64,000 nt of DNA from Xanthomonas chitinilytica. GTDB taxonomy: Bacteria; Pseudomonadota; Gammaproteobacteria; Xanthomonadales; Xanthomonadaceae. The translations under genes were made by a program, and so were the position numbers. Within the stretch, counting starts at the first letter, position 1; every line of letters begins with the position of its first letter. Positions 27,232 to 35,574 of the stretch are shown piece by piece. Location of the stretch: assembly GCF_026107455.2 (NCBI RefSeq), contig NZ_JAPCHY010000007.1:1-64000 (forward strand). Reading direction: 5' to 3'. The notes under the pieces were generated by a model, which was not told the DNA's origin, did no database searches, and saw only the letters and a list, made by a program, of their open reading frames with translations.

Positions 27232-28102
27232 GTACGCCAAGCTGACCAAGACCTTCCCGTTGTCGGCCACCCGCCGCCAGCCGCTCAGCCCCGTGCGCAC
27301 CATCGCGGTGACCGGTGGCAAGGGCGGCGTGGGCAAGAGCAACATCTCGGCCAACCTGGCCGTGGCCCTGGCGGACATGGGCAAGCGCACGCTGTTGCTG
27401 GACGCCGACCTGGGCCTGGCCAACATCGACGTGATCCTGGGCCTGCAGCCCCGGTTCACCCTGGCCGACCTGGTCGCCGGGCGCTGCACCCTGCCCGAGG
27501 TCATCGTCGAGGGCCCCGGCGGCGTGCTGGTGGTGCCGGCCGCGTCCGGGCGCCGGCACATGGCCGAACTGCAGCCGGCCGAGCACGTCGGCCTGGTCAA
27601 CGCCTTCTCCGAACTGGAGCTGGAGCTGGACGTGCTGGTGATCGACACCGCCGCCGGCATCACCGACAGCGTGCTCACCTTCTGCCAGGCCGCGCAGGAC
27701 ACCGTGGTGGTGGTCTGCGACGAACCGGCCTCGATCACCGACGCCTATGCCCTGATCAAGGTGCTCTCGCGCGAACGCGGGGTGGACCGCATCCAGGTCG
27801 TGGCCAACATGGTGCGCGACCCCAACGAGGGCCGCGTGCTGTACGAGAAGCTGGTGCGGGTGTGCGAGAAATTCCTCGCCGACGTCTCGCTCAACTACCT
27901 GGGCTGCGTGCCGCAGGACGACTGGCTGCGGCTGTCGGTACAGCGCCAGCAGCCGGTGGTGAAGGCCTACCCGGCCGCACCGGCTTCGCAGGCGATCCAG
28001 GAGATCGCCCGCCGTACCGCCCGCTGGCAGGCGCCGACCGAGGCCCGCGGCGGCGTCGAGTTCTTCCTCGAACGCATCATCCAGCGCGGGGTGACGCCAT
28101 GA
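27218..28102 (+). CDS. flhG: Flagellar number regulator FlhG (FleN), MinD-like ATPase
   Basis: FlhG counteracts FlhF and FleQ to limit flagella, usually to one at the pole. The 294-residue protein has a deviant Walker A KGGVGKS at 35-41, a switch region (DADLGLANIDVILGL), the DTAAGI motif, and a C-terminal region consistent with an amphipathic membrane-binding helix. The N-terminus lacks the DQA motif that activates FlhF in some other groups. ATG 27218 lies inside the flhF end. It overlaps fliA by 4 bases. Confidence 0.95.
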   Translation: MPSREYAKLTKTFPLSATRRQPLSPVRTIAVTGGKGGVGKSNISANLAVALADMGKRTLLLDADLGLANIDVILGLQPRFTLADLVAGRCTLPEVIVEGPGGVLVVPAASGRRHMAELQPAEHVGLVNAFSELELELDVLVIDTAAGITDSVLTFCQAAQDTVVVVCDEPASITDAYALIKVLSRERGVDRIQVVANMVRDPNEGRVLYEKLVRVCEKFLADVSLNYLGCVPQDDWLRLSVQRQQPVVKAYPAAPASQAIQEIARRTARWQAPTEARGGVEFFLERIIQRGVTP

Positions 28103-28845
28103 AGGGGGCCGCACAGTACCGTGAAGTGCAGCGCAGCGCTGCCACCGACTGCATCACCCAGCACGCGGACCTGGTGCGCCGCATCGCCCACCACCTGGCC
28201 GCGCGGCTGCCGGCCAGCGTCGAGATCGACGACCTGATCCAGGCCGGCATGATGGGCCTGATCGAGGCCTCGCGCAGCTACGACTCCGAACAGGGCGCCT
28301 CGTTCGAGACCTACGCCTCGATCCGCATCCGCGGCTCGATGATCGACGAGATCCGCCGCGGCGACTGGGTGCCACGCTCGGTGCACCGCCGCGCCCGCGA
28401 CGCCGCCGCCACCATCCGCCGGCTGGAGCAGGAAACCGGCCGCGCCGCCAGCGCCACCGAAGTGGCCGCGGCCATGGAGATGCCGCTGCCCGAGTACCTG
28501 CGGCTGATGGAGGACGCCGCGCGCGGCCAGGTGCTGAGCCTGGAGTCGCGGGTGGAGGACCAGGGCGAACTGGACACCGTGGCCCGCGGCGGCCCCAACC
28601 CGCAGCAGATGCTGGAACGCAGCCAGTTCGGCCATGCCCTGGGCGACGCCATCGGCCAGCTGCCCGAGCGCGAGCAGCTGGTGCTGTCGCTGTACTACGA
28701 GCAGGAACTGAACCTGAAGGAGATCGGCGCGGTACTCGGCGTGAGCGAGTCGCGCGTCTGCCAGATCCACGGCCAGGCGGTGTTGCGCCTGCGTGGCCGA
28801 CTGAAGATTTTCGAGGCGGCCGACGCCGGCCTCGAGGACCATTGA
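28099..28845 (+). CDS. fliA: RNA polymerase sigma factor FliA (sigma-28)
   Basis: FliA transcribes late flagellar and chemotaxis genes. The 248-residue protein has region 2 (ADLVRRIAHHLAARLPASVE, DDLIQAGMMGLIEASRSYD, then FETYASIRIRGSMIDEIRRG), region 3 and region 4 with HTH (NLKEIGAVLGVSESRVCQIH). ATG 28099 overlaps the flhG stop. Its targets are visible in the window as TAAA-N15-GCCGATAA sites before fliD, motC, the second che operon, most receptors, ycgR-like and cheW. No flgM (anti-sigma) gene lies in the window. Confidence 0.97.
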   Translation: MKGAAQYREVQRSAATDCITQHADLVRRIAHHLAARLPASVEIDDLIQAGMMGLIEASRSYDSEQGASFETYASIRIRGSMIDEIRRGDWVPRSVHRRARDAAATIRRLEQETGRAASATEVAAAMEMPLPEYLRLMEDAARGQVLSLESRVEDQGELDTVARGGPNPQQMLERSQFGHALGDAIGQLPEREQLVLSLYYEQELNLKEIGAVLGVSESRVCQIHGQAVLRLRGRLKIFEAADAGLEDH

Positions 28846-28860
28846 ACCGAGGAATGTGAT

Positions 28861-29253
28861 TTGAACAAGAACATGCGGGTCCTGATCGTGGACGACTTCT
28901 CGACCATGCGGCGCATCGTCAAGAACCTGCTGGGCGACCTGGGCTTCAGCAACACCGCCGAAGCCGAGGACGGCAACAGCGCGCTGGCGCTGCTGCACAG
29001 CCAGCCGTTCGACTTCGTGGTCACCGACTGGAACATGCCGGGCATGACCGGCATCGAGCTGCTCAAGGCGATCCGTGCCGACGACAAGCTCAAGACCCTG
29101 CCGGTGCTGATGGTGACCGCCGAGGCCAAGCGCGAACAGATCATCGAGGCGGCGCAGAACGGCGTGAACGGCTACATCATCAAGCCGTTCACCGCGCAGA
29201 CCCTGGAAGAGAAGCTCGGCAAGATCTTCGAACGGCTGGCGGCCAGCGCCTGA
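28861..29253 (+). CDS. cheY: Chemotaxis response regulator CheY (flagellar set)
   Basis: CheY-P binds FliM and switches rotation. The 130-residue single receiver has the acidic pair D11-D12, phosphoacceptor D56 ([10 protein letters not shown]), the T/S position in LMVTAEA and the lysine in YIIKPFT. I use TTG 28861 because GAGGA stands 7 bases before it. The ATG at 28873 (MRVLIVDDF) is 19 bases from that site. It sits between fliA and cheZ, as in Pseudomonas. Confidence 0.95.
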   Translation: MNKNMRVLIVDDFSTMRRIVKNLLGDLGFSNTAEAEDGNSALALLHSQPFDFVVTDWNMPGMTGIELLKAIRADDKLKTLPVLMVTAEAKREQIIEAAQNGVNGYIIKPFTAQTLEEKLGKIFERLAASA

Positions 29254-29876
29254 TGGACACCGTCGCCGAGACCAACAGCGAACGCAGCGCCCTGATCGAA
29301 CGCCTGCAGGGTGCCCTGGATGCCCTGGAAGGCGGCGACGAGGCCGGCTGGCGCCGGGAAATCGACGTCCTCGCCGCCTGGCGCACCCGCCCGATGATGC
29401 AGGGCCTGAGCCGGCTCGCGCGCGAGCTGGGCCAGGCGCTGGGCGAACTGCCGAGCGTGCCCGAGGAAGCCGGCGAACTGAACGACGCCTGCGCGCGCCT
29501 GGACCACGTGGTGCAGATGACCGAGCAGGCCACCCACCGCACCCTGGACCTGGCCGAGGAATGCCGCTCGCTGGCCGACCAGCTGCGTACCGGCGGGCTG
29601 GGTGCCGAGCAGGAAGCGGTGCTGGAGAAGATCCGCCACAACCTCACCGAGATGGCGCTGACCCAGAGCTACCAGGACCTGACCGGCCAGATCATCCGCC
29701 GCGTCGTGGGCATCGTGCGCCGCGTGCACGAAGGCTTCGGCGCCCTGGGCCTGCCGCCGCAGCAGGACGAAGCAAAACGCGACACCGGCCTGGCCGGCCC
29801 GGCCGTGGGCGGCCTGGACCGCCATGCGGTGTCGCAGAACGACGCCGACGACCTGTTGTCGGATCTGGGACTGTAA
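29253..29876 (+). CDS. cheZ: CheY-P phosphatase CheZ
   Basis: CheZ removes phosphate from CheY. The 207-residue helical protein carries the catalytic region TQSYQDLTGQIIRRVVGIV with the glutamine that activates water. It ends in the C-terminal CheY-docking peptide DADDLLSDLGL. The ATG shares one base with the cheY stop. CheZ is absent from the second chemotaxis set, so this one probably serves both CheY proteins or only the first. Confidence 0.96.
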   Translation: MDTVAETNSERSALIERLQGALDALEGGDEAGWRREIDVLAAWRTRPMMQGLSRLARELGQALGELPSVPEEAGELNDACARLDHVVQMTEQATHRTLDLAEECRSLADQLRTGGLGAEQEAVLEKIRHNLTEMALTQSYQDLTGQIIRRVVGIVRRVHEGFGALGLPPQQDEAKRDTGLAGPAVGGLDRHAVSQNDADDLLSDLGL

Positions 29877-29880
29877 TGCC

Positions 29881-31758
29881 ATGAGCGCCGTACCCGACGA
29901 CATTGCCGCCGATTTCATCGTCGAGGCCCAGGAGATCCTGGACCGCCTGGGCGAACAGCTGGTGTCGCTGGAGCAGGCGCCCCAGGACAGCGACCAGCTC
30001 AACGCCGTGTTCCGCGGCTTCCACACCCTCAAGGGCGGTGCCGGCTTCCTGGCCATCCACGCCATGGTCGGGCTGTGCCACGCCGCCGAGGAAACCCTGG
30101 GCATGGCCCGCTCCGGCAAGGCCGTGCTGCAGCCACACCACTTCGACGCCGCGCAGCAGTCGCTGGACTGGCTGCAGGCCATGCTCGACGCGGTCTCGGC
30201 CGGCACCGAGCCGGAACACGCCCCGCCGCAGCTGATCGCCCAGTTCGACGTCAACGCCGCGCCGGCCACGGCCGCACCGGTGGCCGCCGCGCCGGCCCCC
30301 GCCGCCGGCGACAGCGACCTGATCAGCGACGACGAGTTCGAGGCCCTGCTCGACCAGTTGCACGGCAGCGCCGCGCCCAGCGCCAAGCCGGCGCCGACGC
30401 CGACGCCGGCCGCCGCTGGCGACGACCTGATCAGCGACGACGAATTCGAAGCCCTGCTCGACCAGCTGCATGGCGGCGCCGCCCCCGGCAGCCAGCCGCT
30501 CGCCGCCGCGCCGGCAGCCCCTGCCGCCGCACCGCCGGCGCCCGCACCGGCCCCGCGCCCGGCGCCGACCGCCGTTCCCAGGCCGGTGGCCAAGCCCGCG
30601 GCCGAAGCCGAACACACCGTGCGCGTGGACACCAAGCGACTGGACGCCATCGTCAACCTGATCGGCGAACTGGTGCTCTCGCGCAACCGGCTCAAGACCC
30701 TGCGCGCGCGGCTGAAGGACGAAGAGCTGGACCGCGCCGTCTCCACCCTGGACATCGCCACCGCGCGCCTGCAGTCGGCGGTGATGCGCACCCGCATGCA
30801 GCCGGTGGGCAAGGTGTTCTCGCGCTTCCCCAAGGTCGCCCGCGACGTCGCCCGCAACCTCAAGAAGGAAGTGGAACTGGAGCTGATCGGCGCCGACACC
30901 GAGCTGGACCGCAACCTGGTCGAAGCGCTGGCCGACCCGCTGGTGCACCTGGTGCGCAACGCCATCGACCACGGCATCGAGATGCCCGACCTGCGCGAGG
31001 CGCAGGGCAAGTCGCGCAACGGCCACGTCCGGCTGTCGGCGCAGCAGGAAGGCGATTACGTCAGCATCGAAGTGCAGGACGACGGCGCCGGCATCGACCC
31101 CGAGCGGCTGCGCGCCAAGGCCCGCGAGAAGGGCCTGATCGACCCGGAAGCCGCCGCCCGCCTGAGCAGCGAGGAATGCCTGCACCTGGTGTTCCTGCCC
31201 GGCTTCTCGACCAAGCAGGAAGTCACCGACATCTCCGGCCGCGGCGTCGGCATGGACGTGGTGCAGTCGCGCATCCGCGAACTGAGCGGACAGATCCAGA
31301 TCCAGTCCGAACTGGGCCGCGGCAGCCGCTTCCTGATCCGCGTGCCGCTGACCCTGGCGATCCTGCCGACCCTGCTGGTGCAGGCCGGCGAGGACGTCTA
31401 CGCGCTGCCGCTGGCGCGCGTGATGGAAGTGCTGCACGCCCCGCATACCTCGCTGGGCTGGTTCGACGGCCGCGCGGTGCTGGACCGCAAGTCGCACACC
31501 CTGCCGCTGGTGGACCTGCGCCGCTGGCTGGACGTGGAACCGGCCGCCTCCTCGCTGCTGACCATCGTCGTGCTGCAGGCCGGCGAGGCCCGCTTCGGAC
31601 TGGTGGTGGACCAGGTGCGCGGCCGCGAGGAAGTCGTCATCAAGCCGCTGCCCAAGGCGCTGCGCGGACTGCGCGGCTATGCCGGCGCCACCCTGATCGG
31701 CGACGGCCGCATGGCGCTGATCCTGGACGTGGACGGACTGCGCGCCGGCCATGACTGA
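29881..31758 (+). CDS. cheA: Chemotaxis histidine kinase CheA (flagellar set)
   Basis: CheA phosphorylates CheY in response to receptors. The 625-residue protein has an HPt domain with H48 (GFHTLKGGAGFL) and a disordered Ala/Pro linker. From about 245 it has the dimerisation domain, a HATPase domain (VHLVRNAIDHGIEMPDLREA, then DDGAGIDP and GRGVGMDVVQSRI) and a CheW-like domain. In place of a folded P2 domain the linker holds two identical 17-residue motifs, DLISDDEFEALLDQLHG, at 146-162 and 182-198. They resemble the CheY-binding end of FliM. ATG 29881 is 4 bases after cheZ. No cheB follows, unlike in Pseudomonas. Confidence 0.96.
   Translation: MSAVPDDIAADFIVEAQEILDRLGEQLVSLEQAPQDSDQLNAVFRGFHTLKGGAGFLAIHAMVGLCHAAEETLGMARSGKAVLQPHHFDAAQQSLDWLQAMLDAVSAGTEPEHAPPQLIAQFDVNAAPATAAPVAAAPAPAAGDSDLISDDEFEALLDQLHGSAAPSAKPAPTPTPAAAGDDLISDDEFEALLDQLHGGAAPGSQPLAAAPAAPAAAPPAPAPAPRPAPTAVPRPVAKPAAEAEHTVRVDTKRLDAIVNLIGELVLSRNRLKTLRARLKDEELDRAVSTLDIATARLQSAVMRTRMQPVGKVFSRFPKVARDVARNLKKEVELELIGADTELDRNLVEALADPLVHLVRNAIDHGIEMPDLREAQGKSRNGHVRLSAQQEGDYVSIEVQDDGAGIDPERLRAKAREKGLIDPEAAARLSSEECLHLVFLPGFSTKQEVTDISGRGVGMDVVQSRIRELSGQIQIQSELGRGSRFLIRVPLTLAILPTLLVQAGEDVYALPLARVMEVLHAPHTSLGWFDGRAVLDRKSHTLPLVDLRRWLDVEPAASSLLTIVVLQAGEARFGLVVDQVRGREEVVIKPLPKALRGLRGYAGATLIGDGRMALILDVDGLRAGHD
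30316..30474 (+). repeat. Duplicated CheY-binding-like motif within cheA
   Basis: 30316-30366 and 30424-30474 encode the same 17 residues with several different codons (for example GAGTTCGAG versus GAATTCGAA), 36 codons apart. The protein sequence is conserved while the DNA differs, so selection rather than recent duplication keeps them alike. Confidence 0.85.
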
Positions 31759-31788
31759 CCTGCCGCCCTTCCCCCGACCCCGATGGCG

Positions 31789-31809
31789 GACGCCGGCCCG
31801 GCCGGCGTC
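31789..31809 (+). other. GC hairpin between cheA and motC
   Basis: A perfect 9-bp stem GACGCCGGC / GCCGGCGTC with a CCG loop abuts the motC sigma-28 promoter. There is no T-tract, so it is at best a pause or attenuation site for read-through from cheA. Confidence 0.35.
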
Positions 31810-31836
31810 TCAAGTCCCCTTCACCTAAGCCGATAC
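31810..31836 (+). promoter_or_regulatory. FliA (sigma-28) promoter of motC
   Basis: TCAA (31810-31813), 15 bases, GCCGATAC (31829-31836). The ATG of motC is at 31844, where transcription itself should start, so the promoter would give a leaderless message. Read-through from cheA could supply a normal leader. Confidence 0.7.
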
Positions 31837-31843
31837 CGGATAA

Positions 31844-32584
31844 ATGGACAGACTCAGTCTCATCGGACTTTTCCTGGCGCTGGCCTCGCTGGTGGGCGGC
31901 AGCATCCTCAAGGGTGCCGGCCTGGCGTCGCTGTGGTCGCCTGCCGCCTTCGTGATCGTCATCGTCGGCACCATCGCCGCGATCCTGCTGCACACCTCGC
32001 CGGCGATCTTCCGCCAGGCGTTCCGCATCGTCGGCTGGGTGGTGCGGCCGCCGGCCAGCGACCGCCGCCAGCTGATCCAGCAGATCGTGGACTGGAGCAA
32101 CATCGCCCGCCGCCAGGGCCTGCTGGGCCTGGAAGCGCAGGTGGAACTGCAGGACGACCCGTTCCTGCGCAAGGGCCTGCAGCTGCTGGTCGACGGCGTG
32201 GAGCCGGAGACCATCCGCCACATGCTGGAGATCGAGATCAGCAGCGAGGAGCAGCACAACCTGGCCGCCACCCGCGTGTTCGAAGGCATGGGCATCTACG
32301 CCCCCACGCTGGGCATCATCGGCGCGGTGCTGGGCCTGATCGCGGTGATGAAGAACCTGGCCGACCCGAGCAAGCTCGGCCACGGCATCGCCGCCGCGTT
32401 CACCGCCACCATCTACGGCATCGCCTCGGCCAACCTGCTGTTCCTGCCGGTGGCGGCCAAGCTCAAGAGCGTGATCCACGGCACCTCGCGCGAGCGCGAG
32501 ATGATCGTCGAAGGGCTGATCTCCATCGCCCAGGGCGAGAACCCGCGCAACATCGAAACCAACCTGTCCGGCTTCCTGCACTGA
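31844..32584 (+). CDS. motC: Flagellar stator protein MotC (MotA family)
   Basis: MotC forms the pentameric part of a proton-driven stator that pushes FliG. The 246-residue protein has four membrane helices: two N-terminal (SLIGLFLALASLVGGSILKG; AFVIVIVGTIAAILLHTS) and two C-terminal (TLGIIGAVLGLIAVMKNL; IAAAFTATIYGIASANLLFL). A charged cytoplasmic loop lies between (about 70-145). MotA-family features of the third and fourth helices are intact. It pairs with motD 8 bases downstream. In pseudomonads MotCD is one of two stators. No motAB is in this window. Confidence 0.93.
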   Translation: MDRLSLIGLFLALASLVGGSILKGAGLASLWSPAAFVIVIVGTIAAILLHTSPAIFRQAFRIVGWVVRPPASDRRQLIQQIVDWSNIARRQGLLGLEAQVELQDDPFLRKGLQLLVDGVEPETIRHMLEIEISSEEQHNLAATRVFEGMGIYAPTLGIIGAVLGLIAVMKNLADPSKLGHGIAAAFTATIYGIASANLLFLPVAAKLKSVIHGTSREREMIVEGLISIAQGENPRNIETNLSGFLH

Positions 32585-32592
32585 ACTGAACC

Positions 32593-33573
32593 ATGGCCCG
32601 TCGCAAGCACCACGAAGAACACGTCAGCCACGAGGCCTGGGCGATCCCCTATGCCGACCTGATGACGCTGCTGCTCGCCTTCTTCGTGGTGATGTACGCC
32701 ATTTCCTCGGTCAACGAGGGCAAGTACCGGGTCATGGCCGATGCCCTGACCACCGCCTTCGGCGGCGCCCCGCGCACCATCAGCCAGGTGCAGGTGGGCA
32801 ACAAGCAGCTGCAGGGCGGCGGCTTCGACAGCCCGTCGGTGATCCGCGCGCCGAGCATGACCGGCGGCGCCGTGGCCGACCCCACCCAGCTGCCGTCGAT
32901 GGCCTCGCAGATGCGCATGCCGGTATCGATCCACAACCACGAGCAGCTGCAGCGCGCCGAGCGCCAGCTGGACAGCATCGCCAACCGGCTGAGCGTGGCG
33001 CTGGCGCCGCTGATCGACCGCGGCATGATCACCGTGCGCCGCACCGAGCTGTGGATCGAGGTCGAGATCAACAGCGACATCCTGTTCGGCACCGGCTCGG
33101 CCACGCTCGACGTGCACGCGCGCGACACCCTGTCGCGGCTGGCGCAGGTGCTCGACGACGTGCCCAACGGCGTGCGCGTGGAAGGCCACACCGACAACCT
33201 GCCGATCGCCACCGCGCAGTTCCCCTCCAACTGGGAACTGTCGGCGGCACGCGCGGCCAGCGTGGTGCACCTGTTCGCCGACCAGGGGCTGCAGCCGGAG
33301 CGGCTGGCGATGGTCGGCTACGGCGAATTCCGGCCGCGCGACGACAACGACACCCAGGAGGGCCGCAACCGCAACCGGCGGGTGATGGTGATCATCCTGG
33401 CCGACTCGGTCGGCTCGGCCGAGCAACTCGGGCAAGGCGTGATGAGCGCCGAGGCGATCGACCCGGCCCCGCCCGTCCAGCCGCTGTACGCACCGGATAC
33501 CCCGGCCCAGGCACGGCCGGCGGTCGCCGGCGGCGGCACCGCCGCATCCGGCGTGATCGAAGGAGTGCACTGA
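32593..33573 (+). CDS. motD: Flagellar stator protein MotD (MotB family, OmpA domain)
   Basis: MotD anchors the stator to peptidoglycan and supplies the ion-carrying residue. The 326-residue protein has a short cytoplasmic tail, one membrane helix with the essential aspartate D22 (YADLMTLLLAFFVVMYAI), a plug and linker region, and an OmpA-like domain (about 150-270; VEGHTDNLPI, and a NRRVMVIIL segment). The tail after 275 is Ala/Pro-rich. It overlaps the parC start by one base. Confidence 0.94.
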   Translation: MARRKHHEEHVSHEAWAIPYADLMTLLLAFFVVMYAISSVNEGKYRVMADALTTAFGGAPRTISQVQVGNKQLQGGGFDSPSVIRAPSMTGGAVADPTQLPSMASQMRMPVSIHNHEQLQRAERQLDSIANRLSVALAPLIDRGMITVRRTELWIEVEINSDILFGTGSATLDVHARDTLSRLAQVLDDVPNGVRVEGHTDNLPIATAQFPSNWELSAARAASVVHLFADQGLQPERLAMVGYGEFRPRDDNDTQEGRNRNRRVMVIILADSVGSAEQLGQGVMSAEAIDPAPPVQPLYAPDTPAQARPAVAGGGTAASGVIEGVH

Positions 33574-34355
33574 TGCGCATTTGGGCCATTGCCAACCAGA
33601 AGGGCGGCGTCGGCAAGACCACCACCACGCTGTCGCTCGGCCGCGGCCTGGCCGCGCAGGGCAAGCGCGTGCTGCTGATCGACCTCGACCCGCACGCATC
33701 GCTGACCCGTGCCTTCGGCGTGCCGCTGGAACCGGCGCCGCATGGCGTGCTGGACCTGTTCGCCGCGCCGCCGGCGGAACTGTCGGCGCTGGCCAACGCC
33801 AGCGACATTCCCGGCCTGGACTACATCTGCGCGCAGGCCGCATTGGCCACGCTGGAGCGCCGCAGCGCCAACCAGCCCGGCCTCGGCCTGGCGCTGCAGA
33901 ACGCGCTGGTCCGCCACGCCGGGCGCCACGACTACATCCTGCTCGACTGCGCGCCCACGCTGGGGTTGCTGATGATCAACGCCCTGGCCGCAGCCGACCG
34001 CCTGGTCATCCCGACCCAGGCCGAGCCGCTGGCGCTGCATGGCCTGGACGGCATGGTGCGCACCGCCGACATGGTCGAGCGCTCGCGCCGGCGGCCGCTG
34101 CCGGTATCGATCCTGCCCACCCTGTTCGACCGCCGCACCCGCGCCGGCAACGAGACCCTGAAGCAGATGCAGGACCGCCACGGCCCGCGCGTCTGGGAAG
34201 ACGCGATCCCGGTCGATACCCGCATCTGCAACCCGGCCACGCTCACCGTCCCCGCGGTCGCCGGCGAGTACCCCGGCCGCGGCCTGTCCGCCTATCGCCG
34301 CGCGCTGGAATGGATCATGGCCGACGACGCGCAGTGCATGGAGCAGGCCGCATGA
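33573..34355 (+). CDS. parC: ParA-like ATPase ParC for polar chemotaxis arrays
   Basis: ParC is a ParA-family ATPase that positions chemotaxis arrays at the cell pole in Vibrio and pseudomonads. The 260-residue protein has a deviant Walker A KGGVGKTTTTLSL at about 10-22, the Walker A-prime region (LIDLDPHASLT) and a Walker B strand (YILLDCAPTLGLLMINAL). It lies in the conserved motC-motD-parC-parP order and overlaps the next gene by 4 bases. No ParB is nearby, which fits an array-positioning role rather than chromosome segregation. Confidence 0.9.
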   Translation: MRIWAIANQKGGVGKTTTTLSLGRGLAAQGKRVLLIDLDPHASLTRAFGVPLEPAPHGVLDLFAAPPAELSALANASDIPGLDYICAQAALATLERRSANQPGLGLALQNALVRHAGRHDYILLDCAPTLGLLMINALAAADRLVIPTQAEPLALHGLDGMVRTADMVERSRRRPLPVSILPTLFDRRTRAGNETLKQMQDRHGPRVWEDAIPVDTRICNPATLTVPAVAGEYPGRGLSAYRRALEWIMADDAQCMEQAA

Positions 34356-35323
34356 ACCAGAACGACGTGCTCGACGATTATCTGGAAGAACTGCTGCTGG
34401 ACGCCGTACCGGTCGCGGCGCCGGCCGCGCCGGCCGGGGCTGCGCCGGCAAGCGAGGAAGCGGCGATCGGCACCGGCGAGGCAGCTGCCGGTTCCAGCGT
34501 CGCCGACGACACCCTCGTCATGCCGGCAGGCTCCCCGGCAACAGCGGCCGTCGCCATCGAGGCGCCGGCGCCCTCCGCGGCAGCCGCCGACAGTGCCGAC
34601 GCCGTTCCGGCGCCGGCCGAACCCGGGCAGCCGGCGGCAGCGGAAAAAACCGCGACCGGACCGGCCCCGGCGGCAACTCCACCCGCTCCGCAGCCTGTCG
34701 CCAAGGCGCCGGCGCCCTCCTCGCCCACCAGGCCATCTCCGGTGCCCCAAGCTGCCCCTGCTCCCGCTGTCAGCGCCACGCCGCTGGCCGCCGCCTCGCT
34801 GCGCGCGGTGGCGACACCGTCGGCCAACAGCGCCTGGAACGAACTGCAGGCCCAGGCCCGCCTCCACGCCAACTCGCCGCGCCACGAGCGCCGCGCCAAC
34901 GAACGCACCACGCGCTGGCTGCGCCTGCGCTGCGGCAACCAGGCCTACGCACTGGAACTGCTGAAGGTGCAGGAAGTGGTACTGCCGGTGCCGTTGCTGC
35001 CGCTGCGCGGCACCGCCGCGGCGATGCTGGGCATCATGAACCTGCGCGGCCAGGTGGTGCCGGTGATCGACCTGGGCATGCGCCTGGGCGGGCGCCCCGT
35101 CGAGGAAGACAGCCAGACCCGCATCGTCGTGCTCGAAGAGGACGGCGAGACCCTGGGCCTGCGCGTGTCGGCCGTGGAAGACGTGGCCAACCTCACCGAC
35201 TCGCAGATCGAACCGCCGGACACCGCGCGCATCTGCCAGATCTCCAACGACCTGTTCCGCGGCGTCGCCCGCCTGGGCCAGCAGCCGATGATCCTGCTGG
35301 ACGCCACCCGCCTGCTGCACTGA
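34352..35323 (+). CDS. parP: ParP-like CheW-domain protein
   Basis: ParP couples ParC to CheA and receptors so arrays form at the pole. The 323-residue protein starts with an acidic helical segment (MNQNDVLDDYLEELLLDAV), then a roughly 120-residue Ala/Pro/Ser-rich linker. It ends with a CheW-like domain from about 190 (TTRWLRLRCGNQAYALELLK, IMNLRGQVVPVIDLGMRLGG). The family ParC-binding region is expected at the N-terminus. It starts inside the parC stop. In Pseudomonas a short cheW follows this gene. Here none does, and the reading direction flips. Confidence 0.85.
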   Translation: MNQNDVLDDYLEELLLDAVPVAAPAAPAGAAPASEEAAIGTGEAAAGSSVADDTLVMPAGSPATAAVAIEAPAPSAAAADSADAVPAPAEPGQPAAAEKTATGPAPAATPPAPQPVAKAPAPSSPTRPSPVPQAAPAPAVSATPLAAASLRAVATPSANSAWNELQAQARLHANSPRHERRANERTTRWLRLRCGNQAYALELLKVQEVVLPVPLLPLRGTAAAMLGIMNLRGQVVPVIDLGMRLGGRPVEEDSQTRIVVLEEDGETLGLRVSAVEDVANLTDSQIEPPDTARICQISNDLFRGVARLGQQPMILLDATRLLH

Positions 35324-35574
35324 GCAGCAGCCGGACATATCCGGTACGGCTGGCCTCCGAGCGGGACCGGAGTCCGGGCGCACGCTGCCATGCGCCGCCG
35401 CGAACCCCGGCCTTGGCGGGCGTCGCCGCCATGCCTGGCGTGGATGGGTTCCAGCCCGGGCGCGGGAACAACAAGCAACCGTCGCCGTTGCCTCGAACCC
35501 GCCCCCATCCATCGGCCGGGGCCGGAATCGCCGGAAACGAGGAATCCCGTGCCTGCCGGGCGGACTTGTGCGGA

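Noticed and set aside
33573..34355. Chromosome or plasmid partition ParA
   Set aside because: No parB or parS is seen, and the motC-motD-parC-parP context is the known setting of the chemotaxis array ATPase.
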